From JAGQOZ01 sp041399205 (GTDB lineage Bacteria; Planctomycetota; Planctomycetia; Pirellulales; Pirellulaceae), in contig JAWKTK010000006.1 of NCBI GenBank assembly GCA_041399205.1, forward strand, positions 301,973-365,972: a stretch of 64,000 bases of DNA. The letters are read 5' to 3'. Shown here piece after piece: positions 48,201 through 57,197 of the stretch (its first letter is position 1; every line of letters starts with the position of its first letter). The position numbers were made by a program, and so were the translations under genes. The notes under the pieces were generated by a model. That model was not told the DNA's origin. It saw nothing but the letters and a program-made list of their open reading frames with translations, and did no database searches.

Positions 48201-48790
48201 GAATTCACGTCACCTCGATCCAACTGCATTTTGGCTTGTGCCATCAGACGCAAGCATTCTGCAACTTGAGGGTGAGGCCGTTGTGGTGCCGCAGCCTGTA
48301 CGGGCAGCGGCTGGTTGGGTGCGGCTTGATACTGCAGCGGTGCACCCAAGTTGACGCCGTCCTGTGGCTGAGCCAAATACGGGTTCTGAATCATCTGTCC
48401 ACTGTTCAGCGGAACAGGCATGTTGGCGGCCGTGACCGGAGGCGTAGGCTGCGTGCCTAGAGCGGCACTGAGCTTGGTCAGATCACGACGCACTTTCTCG
48501 GGGGAATCACCGAGTCCTCGAAGCAGGCCGCCACCCTTGACGTCCATGGCTTCTGCACGTTCGACTAGTTTGGTGGCTAGTGGAACGTTTCCTTGTTTCA
48601 TTGCAGCGCGAGCTTGCCGAAGAATTTCGTCGACAGTGCGACGATCTTGCGCAGCCTCCTGCTGCCCCAGTACGGCCTGTGTAAACGCCGCCTGAGAGAC
48701 CAAGTGTTGGACCTGTGCAGAGGCCGCGCTCGATGTCGCAAGCCATCCACAGACAACGCCGGCAAACAGTTGTTTCGCGTTCATGTTCAA
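45266..48790 (-). CDS. Secretin (type II/III secretion system outer-membrane channel)
   Basis: A 1174-residue secretin. The start is TTG 48790 with AAGGAG seven bases away; ATG 48784 is the alternative. Signal peptide to about residue 25 (SSAASAQ). Residues 30-600 are helical with TPR-like repeats, an unusually long N-terminal extension typical of planctomycetes. An STN/N0-like domain is at about 605-690 (VNVSFTETPLSQVVQQLSDLANISIYLDPKG...ALNLILEPFRLTYVVQDEVLKI). The N-domain LSIVVSNTSEVHEQIADLLEQLRRLQDLQVTIEVRFI is at about 835-875. The beta-barrel ends with TTVSVPDGGTILLGGIKRLSEGRNETGVPMLSKLPYVNRLFKN, the secretin signature, and an acidic tail. It forms the outer-membrane gate for secretion or pili. 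The ExeA-like ATPase 33 kb away could be a partner. Confidence 0.93.
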   Translation of the reverse strand: MNMNAKQLFAGVVCGWLATSSAASAQVQHLVSQAAFTQAVLGQQEAAQDRRTVDEILRQARAAMKQGNVPLATKLVERAEAMDVKGGGLLRGLGDSPEKVRRDLTKLSAALGTQPTPPVTAANMPVPLNSGQMIQNPYLAQPQDGVNLGAPLQYQAAPNQPLPVQAAAPQRPHPQVAECLRLMAQAKMQLDRGDVNSANVLAKQAYEMRIPDEAFGPNDPRPWMLVLEIERSVRQQAGVANANQPLADPGVAPAVYSTNGTANAYVQPAAALQPTGPVGQLAQAEPGSDDLGDPFAADDPSLPNVTGRPIENASELLQLGEDALRERDTERAKTLFQQAWQLESQLDPAARQRLQDHLQLLRTPPSSEDDGTPKLTAGEQQLVRRFVTEVGREQAAARRLLDEDPRKAWDRLKELRDQVADSELPETAREQLLVRINNSINETEEFIARNRVRIEQAEQNQAVTEQIDLARVRQLEVSDELAKLVDEFNTLMDQERFAEAIMVSKKAEELGGDNEVIESMKWKSRFAQRFVTGMSIRERMEQGVVDALTDVDRAAIPWSEKNLMEFPEGGDPRYWRDLITRRERGLKAGERMPTETEIEIQRSLRKPVNVSFTETPLSQVVQQLSDLANISIYLDPKGMETEGVTSEMPVSINLNHEVQLRSALNLILEPFRLTYVVQDEVLKITSVGIRDQNVQVKTYQVADLVIPIPNFIPGADSGMAGALNEAFRMQRPNQPQNGNNNAAVPIPLTSNDTNGGLNAGVLAQFNNPNGVPPTGPGTEGYGWATGGPGGMGGAAQADFDTLIELITATIDPDSWDEFGGEGSIQEFPTNLSIVVSNTSEVHEQIADLLEQLRRLQDLQVTIEVRFITLNDNFFERIGVDFDFDIDDNVTTIPGDDDGPSVTIGLDPQGNPTADLDLAFTQDSFGAALPAFGGFDSARAANFGFAILSDIEAFFVIEAATGDNRTNVLQAPKVTLFNGQQATVSDTSQRPFVQSVTPVVGDFAAAQQPIIVILNEGTQLNVQAVVSPDRRFVRLTLVPFFSTIGDVDTFTFESTRRGTTFTGNGNGDPTDDNTTGDGVDDLVTGTTVQLPTFAFTSVSTTVSVPDGGTILLGGIKRLSEGRNETGVPMLSKLPYVNRLFKNVGIGRTTQSLMMMVTPRIIIQEEEEEKLGVSLP

Positions 48791-49628
48791 CGCGACTCTC
48801 CTTGCTAAAACTAGTCGGGGGAATTGTTCTATCGGTCGGTCCTTGGTTTCGGACGTTTCGACCGCCGTACAACATGAAAAATTTCAGAAAAACTCAAGAA
48901 CGACAACCGCGCTGCCAACGACAGCGCGTACCTTTCACCCCGGTGTATGGAACGCTTTTTCCACACGCGCTGGAACGAAATTCTTGCTTGGTGGAGAACA
49001 ATTACCCAGATGCGAAATGGGTGTCAAGTGGAATCGAAAAGTTTTTCTCGCGCGAACGAGTTTCGCGGTTGGTAGATGCTGTGCCAGAAGTGACACAAGC
49101 TTGTCACAGGATGGTACGTACGGCGAACGATTCCCGTTCGCGCGAACAACACAGTTCGCGCCAACCAATCTGCGTCGCGTTGTTGATTGGTCGGCAGCTC
49201 GACAAGCCAGAACGCAGATCCGACTCCAACGAGACTGACCCATCTGCGTCGGCAGCCGCCGGTGGCGAAGGATAGTCGATTCCACATCCCCGAATCAAGC
49301 GAATTGTCCTGTTACTTGCGTTTGACACTCGATCATCGTGCTGCCGCAGCTAGCAATTACTTTCCTTGGCGTGCCGTACGCGTAGAATATGCAGACTGGT
49401 TAAGAAGGACGCGAGTGTTTCCTGTGAATGCGGGTCGAGTTTGCGGATTTTTCAAGTTAGACAAGGGTCGCGGCCGACAAAGTGGATAGTGGCGTTCGTC
49501 TATTTAAATGTGAAATCGGTCATTCGAACGCTGTTTTGTGATGGGCAGCGGGGCGTTACCGCCAAGCCTGTCGGTTATCCGTGAGAGTTTGTTTTCGCAT
49601 TCGAGGTGAATGGATAGCGCGATGACGT
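48791..49628. other. Long intergenic region between secretin and scpA, no convincing gene
   Basis: About 840 bases. No frame has planctomycete codon character or a good ribosome site. It holds several short palindromes: a CGCGCTG/CAGCGCG hairpin with a 7-base loop at about 48908-48928, the perfect GTTCGCGCGAAC at about 49136-49147, and an interrupted GTGACA-CAAGCTTG-TCAC at about 49091-49108. They may be regulator sites for the divergent promoters. Nothing else is seen. Confidence 0.5.
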
Positions 49629-50411
49629 ATGCAGTTTCGAATTGACTTGGAAATTTACCGAGGCCCTTTGGACTTGCTGCTGTACTTGGTGCGGAAGCAC
49701 GAAGTAGATGTTGCGCACGTGGCGATTGCCAAGATTACTCAGCAATATTTAGAGTACTTGGAAATCTTGCAGCACTTGGATATCAACTCGGTCGGTGATT
49801 TCATTGAAATGGCCGGCGTGTTGATTGAACTAAAATCCAAGATGGTGCTGCCACAAGAAGCGGAAGTCGACGAGACGCCGCTGGAGGATCCTCGAGAAGA
49901 ACTGGTGACGCAGCTGCTGGAGTACAAAAAGTACAAGGATGCGGCGGCCGAACTGGAAGAAAGGAGTCGTGAATGGCAGCAACGTTATGCTCGCATGGCC
50001 AACGACTTGCCGCCTCGTGAAATCGATCCGGGCGATCAGCCGATTCAATCGATCGAACTATGGGACTTGGTGAACGCGTTTGGTCGAGTGATGCATGGGG
50101 CAGCAGCGCCCAAGATGCACAGCGTGGTGTATGACGAAACGCCTATCCAAACCTACATGCAGCGAATTCACGGTTACTTGGTGGCCGATGGGCAAGTGGC
50201 GTTCTCTGAAATGTTTCAGCCCGGGATGCACAAATCGGCCATGATCGGTGTGTTCCTGGCCATTTTGGAATTGGTGCGACACCATCGTGTCATCGCCGAT
50301 CAACGAGACACGCACGGCGAAATCTTTTTGGTTCCGGGTGACGGGTTCTGTGAATCGCTGGATACATCCAATTCGGACACATACGGCCAACCATCCAGCG
50401 AACCTTCGTAG
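49629..50411 (+). CDS. scpA: Segregation and condensation protein A
   Basis: A 260-residue kleisin subunit of the bacterial SMC-ScpAB condensin, which organises and segregates the chromosome. The N-terminal signature FRIDLEIYRGPLDLLLYLVRKHEVDVAHVAIAKITQQYLEYLE is clear; a helical linker with KSKMVLPQEAEVDET follows, and the C-terminal winged helix has FLAILELVRHHRVIADQ...GEIFLVP. Length is normal (240-280). No scpB gene follows directly, which is common in planctomycetes. Confidence 0.95.
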   Translation: MQFRIDLEIYRGPLDLLLYLVRKHEVDVAHVAIAKITQQYLEYLEILQHLDINSVGDFIEMAGVLIELKSKMVLPQEAEVDETPLEDPREELVTQLLEYKKYKDAAAELEERSREWQQRYARMANDLPPREIDPGDQPIQSIELWDLVNAFGRVMHGAAAPKMHSVVYDETPIQTYMQRIHGYLVADGQVAFSEMFQPGMHKSAMIGVFLAILELVRHHRVIADQRDTHGEIFLVPGDGFCESLDTSNSDTYGQPSSEPS

Positions 50412-50655
50412 CGACATGTTGTTGACGTGTGAACTTTGCCGAACCTTCGTAACCTCACGTGGCGCTACGCGAGCACGCTCGATCACATTGAAGAAGACGC
50501 TCGTCACGGTTACGATTGACGCTACGTGTCGGCTGGGGCTGCTGAGCTAAGCCGCCGGAACGCTGTCGGCGAACCAAGCCTCATTCGTCAGAACCATCGC
50601 CATCTGAATCGTTCGCTGCGAATCCTGATTCGTCACAATCGTCCAAAGGAAAATC

Positions 50656-51689
50656 ATGCAACGTCGTCGGTTAGGTCAAAGCGGGATTGTGGTTTCGGAA
50701 ATTTGCATGGGGACGATGACGTTCGGTTCCCAATGTGACGAAGCGACTTCGTTTGCCATCATGGACGCAGCGTACGAAGCCGGGATTGACTTCTTGGACG
50801 CGGCGGAACTGTACCCCGTGCCGCCGACGAAGGAAGCGTACGGCCGGACCGAAGAAATTGTCGGACGCTGGTTGCAGACCAAAGATCGTCATACAGTGAT
50901 TGTGGCTACCAAAGTTACGGGGCCGGGACACGGTTGGTTTCGGCCGCCAGTGCGCGACGGTTTCACGGCGTTGGATCGTCACAACATCATTCGCGCATGT
51001 GACGACAGCTTGCGGCGATTAAACACTGATTACATTGATTTGTATCAAACGCACTGGCCCGATCATGGCTTGCCGTATGAAGAAGTTTTGGGCGCACTGA
51101 CCGAACTGCGACAAGCAGGCAAGGTGCGCGCAATTGGCTGCAGTAACGAAACCAGTTGGGGCGTGATGAAGAGTCTATGGGCGGCGGAAAAATTTGCGGT
51201 GGATCGATACCAGACGGTGCAGAACAATTTCAGTCTAATCAATCGCCGTTGCGAAAGTGAGTTGGCGCAAGTCTGTCGTCAAGAAAGCGTCAGTCTGTTG
51301 CCCTATTCGCCACTGGGTGCGGGCGTGTTGACTGGCAAGTACAACGATGGAATTCCCGCTAACAGTCGTTTCGCGGAATATGTTAACGGTCACGAACGAC
51401 AGCAACGCATGGCCGCTCGCTTCATTAATGATCGCACCATTGAAACCACTCGGCAGCTAGCGGTGATTGCCCGTGACTTGGGCGTTTCGCTGCCAACATT
51501 GTGCTTGGCGTGGAGCAAACAGCATGACTTTGTGGCGTCCACCATCGTCGGTGCGACGTCGGTCGATCAGCTTCGCCAAGCACTTCCCGCCTCGGACCTG
51601 ACACTCGACGCGGAAACACTCGCGCGATTGATGCCATTGATCAGGCCATTCCCAATCCGATGACCGAAGATGGTTTGCGACGACTGTGA
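50656..51689 (+). CDS. tas: Tas-like aldo/keto reductase, C-terminus frameshifted
   Basis: An NAD(P)H-dependent aldo/keto reductase. Asp48 and Tyr53 (FLDAAELYPVPPTKE), Lys about 86 (VATKVTGPG) and His about 130 (YQTHWPDHG) form the catalytic tetrad; the 'ELYPVPP' loop is typical of the Tas/YajO group. Cofactor motifs GCSNETSWGV and ATSVDQLRQAL are present. The uninterrupted frame ends at 51663. One missing base near 51626 gives the natural end ARIDAIDQAIPNPMTEDGLRRL, stopping at 51689, as in close relatives. The substrate is unknown. Preceded by about 240 bases without a gene. Confidence 0.9.
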
Positions 51690-51999
51690 CGCAAGCCAAT
51701 TCGATTATGTGGAAACCACGTTCAAACGCCTGGATATTCGCCGGTGTGTGCGAATCAAGTGAGCAATATGCCGTCAAATTGGGCAATAGGAATCGAACAA
51801 GCCGATTTCTCGGACGATTCGCCCAAAATTCTTATTTGCTAGCATTCGAACTGCCGAATACGCCCTGAAGAGCTTGATTGGCGACTTGTGCGCCATGGCG
51901 TTGCGAGGTCTGGCATGTCTGGTGCGTTTCTACCGGATCTTGCACCGAACGGGCCCGCACCATGGCTGGCCAGAATAATTTCAAGGTTTAACGAACGAT
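51690..51999. other. Intergenic region before sthA
   Basis: About 310 bases between the reductase and sthA. No frame with family features or good codon use. A promoter for sthA is expected here but no clear hexamers stand out. Confidence 0.4.
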
Positions 52000-53395
52000 A
52001 TGAATAAACAAGAATTTGACGTGATTGTGATTGGTTCGGGACCGGGTGGCGAAGGCGCCGCCATGCAGGCTTCCAAGAACGGCCGCAACGTGGCGGTTGT
52101 GGAAATGCACTCCAAGATCGGCGGAGGCTGTACGCACTGGGGCACGATTCCCAGTAAGGCTTTGCGGTACAGCATTTTTCAGATAACGGAGATTTCCAAG
52201 AACCGTTTCTTCCGAGAAGCGATGTTAGAGAAGAATATTTCGTTCCCGGACTTGCAAGAGTGCAGCGTCTATTATCCAAAAACAAGAAGACATGCGGCAG
52301 GGATTTTACTTGCGCAATCGAGTTCCCATCATTCATGGTCGAGCTCGTTTTGTGGACAAGAACACATTGGAAGTAGAACAGCCCGATGGTGCCATTCAAC
52401 AGCTAACCGGCAACAGCATTGTCATCGCCACGGGGTCTCGCCCCTTTCGCCCGAACGATGTCGATTTTTCTCATCCCCGGATTTTTGACAGTGACAAGAT
52501 CTTGGCCATGGGCTACACGCCCAAGTCAATCACTATCTATGGCGCGGGCGTGATTGGTTGCGAATACGCTTCGATGTTTCGCAATCTGGGCATCAAGATC
52601 AATTTGATTAATACTCGTGATCAACTGCTGGAATTCTTGGACGACGAAATCATTGACGCGTTAAGCTATCACATGCGAGACACCGGGGTGGTGATTCGGC
52701 ATCGTGAAGTTTATGACAAGATCACCGGTCGAGAAGACGGCGTTGTGGTGTCGCTTAAGAGTGGCAAGCAGTTGAAGTCCGACGTTTTCTTGTGGGCCAA
52801 TGGTCGAACTGGGAATTCAGATGATTTGGGACTGGAAAAGATTGGCGCCGTGCCCAACAAACGAGGCCAGTTAAAAGTCAACGAATTCTTTCAGACGGAA
52901 TGTTCGAACGTCTACGCTGTGGGCGACGTAATTGGCTTTCCTTCGCTGGCCAGCGCCGCCTATATGCAGGGACGCATTGCGGCCAGTCATTTTTGTTCGT
53001 GCGAAGGAGAATGCCAAACACTGGGTGAAATTCCGGCGGGGATTTATACGAGCCCTGAAATCAGTTCGGTGGGAAAGACAGAGCGAGAACTGACGGAAGC
53101 CAACGTTCCATACGAAGTGGGAAATTCACAATTCAAGAGTTTAGCGCGAGCTCAAATTACGGGCCAAACGGTTGGCATGTTAAAGATCTTGTTCCACAGA
53201 GAAACGCTGGAAATTTTGGGCATTCACTGCTTTGGCGCCAACGCGTCAGAAATTGTGCACATTGGTCAAGCCATCATGGCGCAAAAACCACCCGGGAATT
53301 CGCTCCGCTATTTCATTAACACCACGTTCAATTATCCAACCATGGCCGAAGCGTATCGCGTGGCCGCGCTGAACGGCATCAATCGACTGTTTTGA
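52000..53395 (+). pseudogene. sthA: Soluble pyridine nucleotide transhydrogenase, two frameshifts
   Basis: Si-specific NAD(P)+ transhydrogenase, an FAD enzyme that moves hydride between NADPH and NAD+. The N-terminal FAD motif VIGSGPGGEGAAMQASK and GGGCTHWGTIPSKALR match SthA, which lacks the second redox Cys of its disulfide-reductase relatives. The frame is lost between 52251 and 52283: a PDLARVQRLLSK-like segment is in a second frame and EDMRQGFYLRNRVPIIHGRARF in a third. One missing base near 52252 and one in the A run near 52280 restore about 465 residues. The distal part has the NAD motif IYGAGVIGCEYASMF, NVYAVGDVIGFPSLASAAYMQGR and the dimer end IGQAIMAQKPPGNSLRYFINTTFNYPTMAEAYR. Confidence 0.88.
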
Positions 53396-53759
53396 TGCTC
53401 TGCGTATCTCGGCCTTTCGACTGCCTTTTTCGTGCAAATACGAATTCGCGAGTGCTGTGACAACAAGCTGACACTCGTCTTAAAGTGGCCGTCGTTGCCT
53501 ATCGAATGCGAACCGCAATCGCACGCCGATGTCAACCCCTATAGCCGCATGAGCGAATTTTTCGGCGCGACATTTGGCGATAATTGGCCAAGAAAAAATA
53601 TCCGAACTAGTTCCTAAACTTTCGTTCAATTACCTATTCTGCTACTTGCCGGACGAGCAGATGATGTTAACCTTGTTCGCGTCAGTAAGGCCTTGTCTGA
53701 CCGAATGTGCTGCTTCGTGCAGCGAATCTTATCATTGGTTAACGTAGAAAGGACTGAGA
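53396..53759. other. Intergenic region between sthA and the thioredoxin-fold gene
   Basis: About 360 bases with no supported gene. No hairpin with a T run was noticed. The promoter for the next gene should lie in its second half. Confidence 0.4.
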
Positions 53760-54317
53760 ATGCAGGTTTTGATCGCAACGGCGATTATCTTTGCATCCGC
53801 CGTCACAGGTTCGAACTCGTCAAACGAACTCGCGTGGTCATCCAACTATGGACAGGCAAAATCTGAAGCAAAGGCTGCTCAACGACCACTACTCATCGTG
53901 ATGGAAGACCCCTCGAAACCAGAAACTCGTCTGGACCAACAAGCGTCTGACAGTGAACTTCTGCAGAAGTATCAACTTTGCAGAATTGACGTCACCACTG
54001 AATACGGAAAGAAAGTTGCTAAAGCATTTAACGCAACTGAATTTCCCTACACAGCATGCACGGACAAAACCGCGTCTTTCATCACTTTTCGTGGCGCTGG
54101 GAAAATGAGTGTCGAAGGCTGGCAATCCGTACTGAAGGATCATGCCGACGGTGCCGTAGCCAGTGCGGCTTCGCACACCACGTACAAGCCGGTATTCGAA
54201 AATAGAACGATCGAATACCAACCAAGCCAAGCGGTTCCTTCGTACAGCCTACCATCGTACATGGATCCGACTTCGCCCAATTACTGCCCGAACTGTGTTC
54301 GTGGACAGTATCGCTAG
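53760..54317 (+). CDS. Secreted thioredoxin-fold protein without a catalytic CxxC
   Basis: A 185-residue protein. Residues 1-17 are a signal peptide (MQVLIATAIIFASAVTG). The body follows thioredoxin order: WSSNYGQAKSEAKAAQRPLLIVMEDPSK (first helix and strand), a helix with LDQQASDSELLQKYQLCRIDVT, then AFNATEFPYTACTDKTASFITF with the cis-Pro region and FRGAGKMSVEGWQSVL. The CxxC position is occupied by DPSKP, so redox activity through that site is unlikely; the C-terminal PNYCPNC could be a separate Cys pair. Many planctomycete proteins of this type are of unknown role. Followed by a strong terminator. Confidence 0.72.
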   Translation: MQVLIATAIIFASAVTGSNSSNELAWSSNYGQAKSEAKAAQRPLLIVMEDPSKPETRLDQQASDSELLQKYQLCRIDVTTEYGKKVAKAFNATEFPYTACTDKTASFITFRGAGKMSVEGWQSVLKDHADGAVASAASHTTYKPVFENRTIEYQPSQAVPSYSLPSYMDPTSPNYCPNCVRGQYR

Positions 54318-54374
54318 ATCGACTTCCTTTTAGGCATGAAGCTTCAAATGGTAATCGTTTGAACTTTAGAAATA

Positions 54375-54412
54375 GAGCTGGAAGGATCCAGCTCGTTTTC
54401 ATTTCTTCTTTT
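54375..54412 (+). terminator. Rho-independent terminator after the thioredoxin-fold gene
   Basis: A perfect 8-base stem GAGCTGGA/TCCAGCTC closes the loop AGGA and is followed by GTTTTCATTTCTTCTTTT. It lies 58 bases after the stop codon. Because it sits in the first part of the open frame around 54359-54736, the next gene must start after it. Confidence 0.85.
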
Positions 54413-54502
54413 ACGCCGTTCGCCGCGACGCGGGATGATCAGGACCTGGAATCAGGTTATGATGATCGGTTTTCCCTGCGAATCTTAAGAACGGTCCGAG
54501 CT

Positions 54503-54736
54503 GTGTTGAAAACTGCTCCTACTGCTGGCCTGCGATTGGCTATTCTGTTCATTGCTCTCTTTGCGTTGGCCGTACCGTGGTATTGGCCTGACCGCGCATG
54601 GCTGGTTTGGGGCATTCCCGCGTGGTTTGTATCGGCTGTTGTCTTTTCTGCTTTGGTTTCGCTGGTTGCGGTCGTGGCGCTGACCAAACCTTGGCCCGCG
54701 GAAACGGACGATTCGCAACACGATGACAAATACTAG
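54503..54736 (+). CDS. DUF3311-like small membrane protein paired with a Na+/solute symporter
   Basis: About 77 residues from the GTG at 54503; the frame is open upstream to 54359 but that part contains a terminator. Two transmembrane helices: LRLAILFIALFALAVPWYWP and VWGIPAWFVSAVVFSALVSLVAVVAL, then a charged tail. The P-W-Y-W-P and G-I-P-A-W-F pattern is that of the small DUF3311-type proteins encoded just before sodium:solute symporters. It stops eight bases before the symporter gene. Its role may be as an accessory subunit; this is inference from context. Confidence 0.7.
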   Translation: MLKTAPTAGLRLAILFIALFALAVPWYWPDRAWLVWGIPAWFVSAVVFSALVSLVAVVALTKPWPAETDDSQHDDKY

Positions 54737-54744
54737 GTGTCAAC

Positions 54745-56232
54745 ATGAATGACCAATTGTTGCCCTTCGGCACCGACGCCTACGTTTTTATTTCGCTGTA
54801 TTTACTCTCGTTGTTGGTGATCGGCGGTTTTGGATATCGAGCCAGCAAAGAGTCATCGCTAAAAGATTTTTATTTGGCCGGAAACGGAATCGGCTTTGTC
54901 GTCTTGCTGTTGACGCTGTATTCGACGCAATACAGCGGTAATACTCTGCTGGGCTTTACCGGCAAGACGTACCGAACGGGCTTCAGTTGGGTGATGAGCG
55001 TCCATTTCATGACGGCCATTGTGGTTGTCTATCTGTTTTTCGCTCCAAAATTGCACCAATTGGCCAAGGCCCGCTCGTACATCACGCCCGTCGATTTCTT
55101 GGCCGATCGATATCAACATCACGGCCTCAACATTGTGGCGACACTGCTGATGGTGCTAGGGATATCCAATTTTCTGCTCGGGCAACTCATGGCCATGGGG
55201 CTAGTTCTGAAGGGACTCGCTCCGAACGATCCTGCCACCAAGCAGCAAGCCTTTACGCTGGGCGTCATCGTGCTGGCGCTGATTATCGTCGTGTACGAAT
55301 CACTGGGCGGACTCCGCGCTGTGGTGTGGACCGATGTGATTCAAGGTTCGGTCCTGATGGTGGGCTTTGTCGTGTTGGTCATCATGGTTTGGATGAACTA
55401 CGGCAGTCTCAGCGAATCGACGGCCGTGATTTTGGCATCCGAGCAACATCGTTCGAAAGCCATGCTTCCTGACGCAAATACCTGTCGCAGTTGGTTTAGC
55501 TATATCGTCATTGTGGGCTTAGGCGGCGCGCTGTACCCGCAATCGATCCAGCGAATTTACGCGGCCAAATCAGCCAAAACGCTGCGACGTAGCTTGCAAG
55601 TCATGGCCGTTTTACCGCTCTCCACCGCCCTGGTCGCCGTTGTGGTTGGCATTACGGGCATCGCCAGGTTTCCGGAATTAGCCGGCAACGGTGATACGAT
55701 TTTGTCGGTAATTTGTCGCGAAATTCAAGAACAATCTGTCTTTGGATATTGGTTGGTTGTCGTCCTGTTTTCGGCCATCTTGGCGGCCATTATGTCCACG
55801 GCTGATTCGGTATTGCTGTCCATTTCGTCCATGTTGACCAAAGATATTTACGGTCGGTATCTGCGTCCGTCTGCTACCGACAAACACCTGACAACATTCG
55901 GCAAGATGTGCTCATGGGTGTTGGTCGCGTTTCTTACCACGGTCGCCATCATGCTGCCAGAAGATACAACTCTGATCCAGTTGCTGGATATCAAATTCGA
56001 TCTACTGGTACAGCTCGCTCCAGCGTTCCTGATCGGCATTCATCGCCCGCTTTCTGCGCGAAGTGTCTTTTACGGATTGCTTTGCGGAGTGGCGACAGCC
56101 ATCGGCATTCAATTCGTCTGCGCTGGCGGAAAACCGTACGGCATCCATGCCGGACTGTACGGTCTGGTAGTGAACCTGTTGATCTGTTGGAGCATGAACG
56201 CTTGTATCCCGCGTCAACGACATCCGTCTTGA
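54745..56232 (+). CDS. Sodium:solute symporter family transporter
   Basis: A 495-residue, 13-helix transporter of the SSS family. Family features: DFYLAGNGIGFVVLLLTLYSTQYSGNTLLGFTGKTYRTGFSW in helices 1-2, SYITPVDFLADRY, LGGLRAVVWTDVIQGSVLMVG (the classic G-G-x-x-A-V-x-x-T-D-x-x-Q), SIQRIYAAKSAKTLRRS and LFSAILAAIMSTADSVLLSISSMLTKDIY. It imports an organic solute with Na+. The substrate (a carboxylate, amino acid or pantothenate) cannot be told. Co-transcribed with the DUF3311-like gene. Frame intact. Confidence 0.93.
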   Translation: MNDQLLPFGTDAYVFISLYLLSLLVIGGFGYRASKESSLKDFYLAGNGIGFVVLLLTLYSTQYSGNTLLGFTGKTYRTGFSWVMSVHFMTAIVVVYLFFAPKLHQLAKARSYITPVDFLADRYQHHGLNIVATLLMVLGISNFLLGQLMAMGLVLKGLAPNDPATKQQAFTLGVIVLALIIVVYESLGGLRAVVWTDVIQGSVLMVGFVVLVIMVWMNYGSLSESTAVILASEQHRSKAMLPDANTCRSWFSYIVIVGLGGALYPQSIQRIYAAKSAKTLRRSLQVMAVLPLSTALVAVVVGITGIARFPELAGNGDTILSVICREIQEQSVFGYWLVVVLFSAILAAIMSTADSVLLSISSMLTKDIYGRYLRPSATDKHLTTFGKMCSWVLVAFLTTVAIMLPEDTTLIQLLDIKFDLLVQLAPAFLIGIHRPLSARSVFYGLLCGVATAIGIQFVCAGGKPYGIHAGLYGLVVNLLICWSMNACIPRQRHPS

Positions 56233-56493
56233 CGCCGTTATTCGCGTTGTTGAACGAAACCGCTTCACTTAAACAGCGATCTGTTTGGTTTGGTCGACTC
56301 TTTGATGCGCAAGTCGTTTCGTGTCCTTCCATTCACTTGAATCGCGACTTGACACTGGCCAGTCTCTCGACATCTGTTCGCAGGCCACCGCCCCATCTCC
56401 ATTCGCAAAGTGCCGGATAAAGTGGTTTTAGGGACTTACGCTTTCTGTTGTGAATCATACTGAGGGACTCGAGCGAATTGGTTTGGCTTGTTT

Positions 56494-56889
56494 GGCTCGT
56501 TCGAGAAGCAGTGAAGTCGATGTGAATGGGTTGCCCGGTTGAAGACGTGCAGTCTTCGCTGATGTCGAACAAGAGCGTTCGTGGACGTCGCACAACGGCA
56601 TCCGGGATACCCAACGTTTGCGAGCAACCGGGGCTACCCCGCTGTTTTCGTTCGATTTTCGGCCGCCAATTTCAGCATTGCTTTCTGCCGAATGCTTTGA
56701 GTTTCTGTAGCATTCGCCAAGCTAACTTGCTGCAAACCTGATTTCTGCGGTAGAATCAACACCTGTTCGGACGGCGTGTTGGGCGTGTTGGTCTAAAGTC
56801 TGCATACCGTCCCAACGAAGCGTCTCAGTTCACCGGCCCAAAATATCCCGCCGTTGCGCAGCTTCAGTTGGGATAGTTTGTTATTCGTT
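56494..56889 (+). repeat. Repeat A, copy 1: promoter-like sequence plus two-hairpin leader
   Basis: About 395 bases, repeated at 57472-57820 and in part at 59168-59386. It contains TTGCTG (56727-56732), an 18-base gap and TAGAAT (56751-56756); hairpin 1 with arms GGACGG (56769-56774) and CCGTCC (56807-56812); and hairpin 2 with arms AAAATATCCC (56840-56849) and GGGATAGTTT (56870-56879), then GTTATTCGTT. Similarity to the other copies stops right after that. This copy has a 23-base insertion in its first third and one mismatch in hairpin 2. The next gene starts 14 bases later. Confidence 0.8.
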
Positions 56890-56902
56890 ACGTACCAAGG
56901 CA

Positions 56903-57178
56903 ATGGTCAATCCACATTCAAAAACTGAGCGCGCTCAACGATCGGCATGCGAGCGTATCGCCGAACCGCTCTTGAACATTCATGGTAAAACGACGCCACC
57001 AGTTGCGACCGTTTTACTCGGTCTGGCGGGTGCCTGCTGCACGGTCTACGGGATAAGCAAAGGCAGTCGCGATCTCGCGTGGTTGGGTGCTCTCGTTGCT
57101 GTAGTCGGCTGGTACGGCTTTCTATTGTGTGGTTGCTATCGGCTCGTTTGTAAAAACAAGGAATCTAGCCAGCAGTAG
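56903..57178 (+). CDS. Small two-helix membrane protein downstream of repeat A
   Basis: A 91-residue protein. The N-terminal 30 residues are polar (VNPHSKTERAQRSACERIAEPLL), followed by two hydrophobic segments, VATVLLGLAGACCTVYGIS and LAWLGALVAVVGWYGFLLCGCYRLVC, and a short polar tail. Five cysteines cluster in or near the helices. No known family is recognised. It starts 14 bases after repeat A copy 1 and so would be expressed from the promoter-like motif there. The size and context are those of an accessory or cassette gene. Confidence 0.6.
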   Translation: MVNPHSKTERAQRSACERIAEPLLNIHGKTTPPVATVLLGLAGACCTVYGISKGSRDLAWLGALVAVVGWYGFLLCGCYRLVCKNKESSQQ

Positions 57179-57197
57179 ATGATCAGCACGGGCGCGC

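Noticed and set aside
48715..49275. 186-codon plus-strand frame overlapping the secretin start
   Set aside because: It overlaps the start of a well-supported gene and lacks domain or codon support.
56840..56889. Repeat A ends considered as integron attC sites because similarity stops just before genes
   Set aside because: The hairpin is fully symmetric without extrahelical bases and the boundary sequence does not follow GTTRRRY. A promoter and leader element fits better.
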